From RGIG3135 sp964477115 (GTDB lineage Bacteria > Actinomycetota > Coriobacteriia > Coriobacteriales > Eggerthellaceae): a stretch of DNA of 64,000 nucleotides. This document shows, piece after piece, positions 60,687 through 64,000 of this stretch (position 1 is its first letter; the number at the start of each line of letters is the position of its first letter). Under the pieces are notes generated by a model that had not been told where the DNA came from, did not search any database, and was given only the letters and a program-made list of their open reading frames with translations. The translations under genes were made by a program, and so were the position numbers. Where the stretch lies: contig CAYZCY010000001.1 in NCBI GenBank assembly GCA_964477115.1, positions 15,177-79,176 of the forward strand, read 5' to 3'.

Positions 60687-61835
60687 CTACTGCACGCGTT
60701 CAACCACAAGCGTTCCGCCCGAGAGGCTCAAGCGGATTTTTCCGGCAAGAAGATCCAAAAGCTCCTCGCCCACGATAGCGCGACGCCAACCACGCAAAAC
60801 ATCGACGTTGTCGCGGTATCCACGGGCCAAATTACTCAGATCGTTGTGACTCGCCAAAGTTTGCATGGCAATGTCGTTTTCCTTCGCCCTCAAACGTACG
60901 AGCGCGGTCATAAGGTCGAGCTCGGCATCTACGTTCGGCTCGTTCTTGGAGCTTCGGTCGTAGTCCGGCCACTGCTCAGCCGGCAAATCCATTCCCGCGC
61001 ATATCAGCTGGACGACCTTGCGTGCATCTCGCGTTGACAGACGGTCTCTCATCCCGCGCACCATGAAGAGCTCGTCAATGGTTCTGGCATCGCGCTTGCA
61101 CGCTTCGACAATCTGCTCATCAGTCAGAACCCACTTACGCGGAATATTCCTGTGACGAGCCTCGGTTTCTCGCCACGCGGCAAGCTCTCGCGCGGCGGAA
61201 AGCTGCCTGCGAGAAAGAGAAGCCACGCGCTTCAAGCGCTTGTAACGAAGGCGCGGGTCCTCCTGATAGTTGGCAGGATCGGTAAGCTCGGCAAAATCAT
61301 TGTCAAGCCAAGACAGGCGCCCCTTCTCTTCCAAACGAGAGCGCATGGCGGCATACATTTCGGGAAGATAGATCACATCATCCGCCGCATAGGCAACTTG
61401 GGAATCCGACAGCGGCCTTTGGGACCAATCGGTAAAGGAGTCCGTCTTCTTCAGGGTAACGCCGCAAACGGAATGAACCAATGCCGCATAGCCGATCTGC
61501 AGAGTGTGACCCAAGAGGGCGGCAGCCACCTGCGTGTCAAAGACGGGCTTGGGCAAAACGCCAACCTCGCGAAACAGTATCTCCAGGTCTTGGCCGCCTG
61601 CATGGAACAGCTTTACGATCGAAGGATCCTCAAAAAGCACGGCCAGGCATTTAATGCTCTTAACGGAAAAAGGATCAACGATGACAGCCTCGTCATCGGT
61701 TGCCAGCTGCAGAAGGCAAAGCTTTGCGTAATAGGTTTTCTCGCGAAGAAACTCGGTATCGATGGCAAGCACCGAAGATGAGCGAGCGCGGTCAACAAAC
61801 GCCTCGAGCTCTCCCTGATTAGATACGTACTGCAA
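60687..61835 (-). CDS. rnd: Ribonuclease D
   Basis: A 3'-to-5' exoribonuclease for tRNA and small RNA ends. About 382 residues. The DEDD-y exonuclease domain has VLAIDTEFLREKTYY, LFHAGGQDLEIL and DSQVAYAADDVIYL. An HRDC helical domain (about 210-290) follows, and a second HRDC-like region ends the protein. TTG 61835, five bases after AAGGA, is the preferred start; GTG 61859 has no ribosome site. It is divergent from the lipid-kinase gene. Confidence 0.93.
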   Translation of the reverse strand: MQYVSNQGELEAFVDRARSSSVLAIDTEFLREKTYYAKLCLLQLATDDEAVIVDPFSVKSIKCLAVLFEDPSIVKLFHAGGQDLEILFREVGVLPKPVFDTQVAAALLGHTLQIGYAALVHSVCGVTLKKTDSFTDWSQRPLSDSQVAYAADDVIYLPEMYAAMRSRLEEKGRLSWLDNDFAELTDPANYQEDPRLRYKRLKRVASLSRRQLSAARELAAWRETEARHRNIPRKWVLTDEQIVEACKRDARTIDELFMVRGMRDRLSTRDARKVVQLICAGMDLPAEQWPDYDRSSKNEPNVDAELDLMTALVRLRAKENDIAMQTLASHNDLSNLARGYRDNVDVLRGWRRAIVGEELLDLLAGKIRLSLSGGTLVVERVQ

Positions 61836-61900
61836 GATGATCCTTACTTCCAATGCCACTCGTTTGTAGTACCATCAAAATATCGAATGAAAGGATACCT

Positions 61901-62821
61901 GTGAAACTACTCGTCATCAATAATCTGATCTCCGGATATGGAGACGGCGCAATTCACGACTATATTCGAAATATCATCCAAGATGGCGATGAAGTCGTCA
62001 TTCGTTCGACCGACGGCTCTTCTGACACGCGCAGGTTCCTCAGCGATGCCAAGGAATTTGACGTCGTCATTGCCAGCGGAGGAGACGGCACAGTGGCTAC
62101 CGTTGCCTACGAGCTGCGCAACAGCGGCATCCCAATCCTGCCCTTCCCCGCGGGAACGGCAAACCTCCTTGCGATAAACCTCGCGTCTCCCACCGAGCCT
62201 CATGCGCTCGCAAAGCTCACCCGCGATATGTCCACGCTCGACTTCGACCTTGGCGAAATCGAGTTGGCCTCAGGAGAGACCTTCGGATTCTGCGTCATGG
62301 CGGGCGCTGGCTACGATGCGACCATCATGAAGGGAGCCGCTCCCTCGAAGAAGCTCCTCGGGCCTCTTGCCTACTTCACGGCAGCGATAGCCAATCCTAC
62401 ACCCCAGTTCTCAAAGTACGTCATCGATATCGACGGTAAGCGCATCGAAAGCGAAGGCGTCGGCGTTTTAATGATCAACTTCTCGAAAATCCAGTTTGAT
62501 ATCTCCGTCGTGCACGAGAATCTTCCGCGTGACGGCATCTTCGACATCGCCATCCTCAAGGCCAAGGACGCGTTCGGCCTCATCCCTGCTCTTGTTGCCG
62601 GCCTGCTCGACAGATCGGGTGGATACCCCAGCCGCACCGACGCGCTCGAAATCCATCGCGGCTGCAATGTAACCATAGAAGCCGATCCCCCGCTGCAGGT
62701 GCAATACGATGGCGAAGTGACAAGCCTTACCACGCCTTTCACCATTCGCATGCTCCCGAAGGCAGCGCGCTTTATCGTGTCTGAAGAATGCAGGAAACTA
62801 TATGGAGAGGCCCTCGGATAA
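61901..62821 (+). CDS. Diacylglycerol kinase-like lipid kinase (YegS/DagK family)
   Basis: 306 residues. The ATP/catalytic motif VVIASGGDGTVATVAYEL near 60 and PFPAGTANLLAINL are typical of DAGKc-domain kinases, which phosphorylate diacylglycerol or related lipids. The C-terminal beta domain ends with VQYDGEV. The first residues KLLVINNLISGYG differ from the usual NPxSG motif, so the exact substrate is open. GTG 61901 with AAAGGA five bases ahead is the start. Confidence 0.9.
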   Translation: MKLLVINNLISGYGDGAIHDYIRNIIQDGDEVVIRSTDGSSDTRRFLSDAKEFDVVIASGGDGTVATVAYELRNSGIPILPFPAGTANLLAINLASPTEPHALAKLTRDMSTLDFDLGEIELASGETFGFCVMAGAGYDATIMKGAAPSKKLLGPLAYFTAAIANPTPQFSKYVIDIDGKRIESEGVGVLMINFSKIQFDISVVHENLPRDGIFDIAILKAKDAFGLIPALVAGLLDRSGGYPSRTDALEIHRGCNVTIEADPPLQVQYDGEVTSLTTPFTIRMLPKAARFIVSEECRKLYGEALG

Positions 62822-62835
62822 ACCAAGGGCCTCTC
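62805..62835 (+). terminator. Stem-loop over the end of the lipid-kinase gene
   Basis: GAGAGGCCCT and AGGGCCTCTC (10 bp perfect) surround the stop codon. There is no T-run, so termination is uncertain. It lies between two convergent genes. Confidence 0.5.
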
Positions 62836-62863
62836 GCTCAACTCGAATATGGCTTAGTTTGCG

Positions 62864-63748
62864 CTAAGCCTCATCGCCATCTGAGGCCTCTTCGGTCTCA
62901 GATTTGCTTTCAGGCTCAATTGCGGGGGTTTCGACCTTCTCAGAGGAAACGACAATCTCACCCTGCTCAATACGCCATGCCTCCAGATTGGAGAGATACT
63001 TCATTTGAATGAGCTCAAGGATGATGGAGAAGATCATGGCAAAGTAGACCATCAGCTTCTCCATGTGCATACCGAGAACCTCGATACCGGAATGAATAGC
63101 CAGAGAATCCAAAACAAGCAGCACACCGATGGCCACGATGAACACCAGCGCCAAAATCTTCATCTGAGGGTGGCTGTTAATGAAGTTGGAGATGGGATCG
63201 ATGAACACCATCATGATAATCACGGCAACCATAACGGCGATGATCATAATGATCAAATGCTCTGCCAGACCGACAGCCGTGATAACGGAATCGATGGAGA
63301 AGACAAGGTCCATCACCATGATGGTGCCGATAGCCTGAGGCAAGCCGAGCTGTCGGGAGGCCTTGTGCTCGGAGCTCGTTTCAGCCTTGATCTCGGAGAG
63401 AGACAAAACCTCACGGACCTCGCTAATGCCTTTGTAGATGAGATATGCACCGCCGATGAGCAATACCAAGTCGCGAATGGAGACGCCATGCTCATAGAAG
63501 CCAAGATTAATGTTGAACAGAGGGGTGGTCATATGGACCAGGTAAGAAGCAAAGCATAGGAAGAGGATTCGCATGAGAAGCGCGCCGGCAAGGCCAAGCT
63601 TGCGACCGAGATGCTGCTTTTCCTTGGGAAGGCGATCGGTGGTAATCGAGATGAATACCAAGTTGTCAACGCCCAATACGATCTCAAGGAAAATCAGGGT
63701 CAGGAGGCTGATCCAGGCTTCTGGTGTCGCGAAAATTGAAAAGTCCAC
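62864..63748 (-). CDS. TerC/Alx-family membrane protein
   Basis: 294 residues, about seven or eight transmembrane helices, with the conserved acidic signatures LEIVLGVDNLVFISI near residue 20 and MVMDLVFSIDSVITAVG near 135. Members of this family export manganese or help load it into secreted proteins. The C-terminal 40 residues are acidic. GTG 63748 follows AAGGAG by five bases. The leader contains a yybP-ykoY-type manganese riboswitch with a terminator, so the gene is probably turned on by manganese. Confidence 0.93.
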   Translation of the reverse strand: MDFSIFATPEAWISLLTLIFLEIVLGVDNLVFISITTDRLPKEKQHLGRKLGLAGALLMRILFLCFASYLVHMTTPLFNINLGFYEHGVSIRDLVLLIGGAYLIYKGISEVREVLSLSEIKAETSSEHKASRQLGLPQAIGTIMVMDLVFSIDSVITAVGLAEHLIIMIIAVMVAVIIMMVFIDPISNFINSHPQMKILALVFIVAIGVLLVLDSLAIHSGIEVLGMHMEKLMVYFAMIFSIILELIQMKYLSNLEAWRIEQGEIVVSSEKVETPAIEPESKSETEEASDGDEA

Positions 63749-63795
63749 TCTTGCTCCTTCATACGCTTTCTTAGTTAGGGAATAACGCCCGACAC

Positions 63796-63859
63796 AAAAA
63801 AAGACTCATGGCGCAGACCGATTGGAAACATAAGCACCAAACAGACTACGCCATGAGTC
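63796..63859 (-). terminator. Riboswitch-linked terminator before terC
   Basis: Arms GACTCATGGCG (63859-63849) and CGCCATGAGTC (63813-63803) form an 11-bp stem with a 35-base loop. TTTTTTT (63802-63796) follows on the minus strand. The first arm contains CATGG, the 3' strand of the aptamer P1 helix, so P1 and terminator exclude each other. Confidence 0.85.
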
Positions 63860-63955
63860 TCGCTATTTAAGGTACGCCAGACGAACCGTCAACAAACTGT
63901 GGGCCGCCACGATGTTGAACGTACCGCATATATATGCCAGCTACTCCCCCATGGG
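63851..63955 (-). promoter_or_regulatory. yybP-ykoY (manganese) riboswitch aptamer
   Basis: Read on the minus strand, the leader of terC starts with CCATG GGGGAGTAGC. It later has TTTGTTGACGG, and ends AGCGAGACT CATGG. These are the conserved pieces of the yybP-ykoY class (GGGGAGUAGC, UUUGUUGAC, AGCAAGAC) in the right order, with P1 closed by CCATG/CATGG. The class binds Mn2+ and often precedes TerC/Alx or MntP genes. The match was made by eye from memory of the consensus. Confidence 0.85.
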
Positions 63956-63963
63956 ACGAAAGT

Positions 63964-63992
63964 ATGCTACCAAAGTAGCTCATGCGCGGCAA
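63964..63992 (-). promoter_or_regulatory. Candidate promoter of the riboswitch-terC transcript
   Basis: TTGCCG (63992-63987) and TAGCAT (63969-63964) are 17 bp apart on the minus strand, just upstream of the aptamer. Both boxes are imperfect. A GCTAC/GTAGC hairpin overlaps the -10 area. Confidence 0.4.
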
Positions 63993-64000
63993 TGATATAA

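Overview
The window looks like part of a mid-GC (about 50-55% by eye) draft genome of an anaerobic actinobacterium, most probably class Coriobacteriia (Eggerthellaceae-like, e.g. Cryptobacterium or Slackia relatives). This is inferred from gene content (CarD regulator, six-subunit Ech hydrogenase, IorAB with a PaaK-type ligase, Pta/AckA, UbiA-type prenyltransferase) and from gene order. Taxonomy is inference; no marker was searched. A run of 100 Ns at 12058-12157 is a scaffold gap that removes the 3' ends of hflX and lexA.

Region by region. 1-12 kb (+ strand): an informational and housekeeping block, rodZ-like tail, yajQ, rimO, a fused pgsA-cinA, recA, recX, rny, a GHKL ATPase, spoVS, miaB, miaA, hflX. 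It matches the ymfM-pgsA-cinA-recA-rny-spoVS-miaB order known from Bacillus. 12-14.5 kb: lexA and a divergent 51-residue membrane protein sharing an operator region with three SOS boxes, then nrdR, dut and a membrane protein. 14.7-21.5 kb (- strand): carD, pntAB, a low-Mr phosphotyrosine phosphatase and a class A PBP with a PASTA domain. 21.8-23.4 kb (+): a lipoprotein and a UbiA prenyltransferase. 23.4-33.7 kb (-): gluQ, iorBA, an FHA protein, dacA, an ACT protein, a PaaK-like ligase, a VanW protein and a second CDP-alcohol phosphatidyltransferase. 33.8-39.1 kb (-): the echABCDEF operon. 39.5 kb: tRNA-Pro(GGG). 39.7-49.1 kb (-): a Trm9-like methyltransferase overlapping elp3, then coaBC, hemH, an RluA-family synthase, lspA and ileS. 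49.4-51.6 kb: a GC-rich islet with an extra DnaK and a broken small ORF. 51.6-64 kb: dinB, a galactofuranose pair (GT2, glf), pta and ackA facing each other, a HIT protein, xseBA, a membrane Zn protease, RNase D, a diacylglycerol-kinase-like enzyme, and terC behind a manganese (yybP-ykoY) riboswitch.

How it may fit together (inference): amino-acid fermentation through IorAB would give reduced ferredoxin and aryl-acetyl-CoA. Ech would use the ferredoxin to make H2 and pump ions. The acyl-CoA ligase, Pta and AckA connect to ATP, and PntAB balances NADH and NADPH. The most unusual elements are the Elp3 plus Trm9-like pair (a possible bacterial mcm5U34 tRNA route), the SOS-controlled small membrane protein opposite lexA, the pgsA-cinA fusion, the riboswitch before terC, and the foreign-looking DnaK islet.
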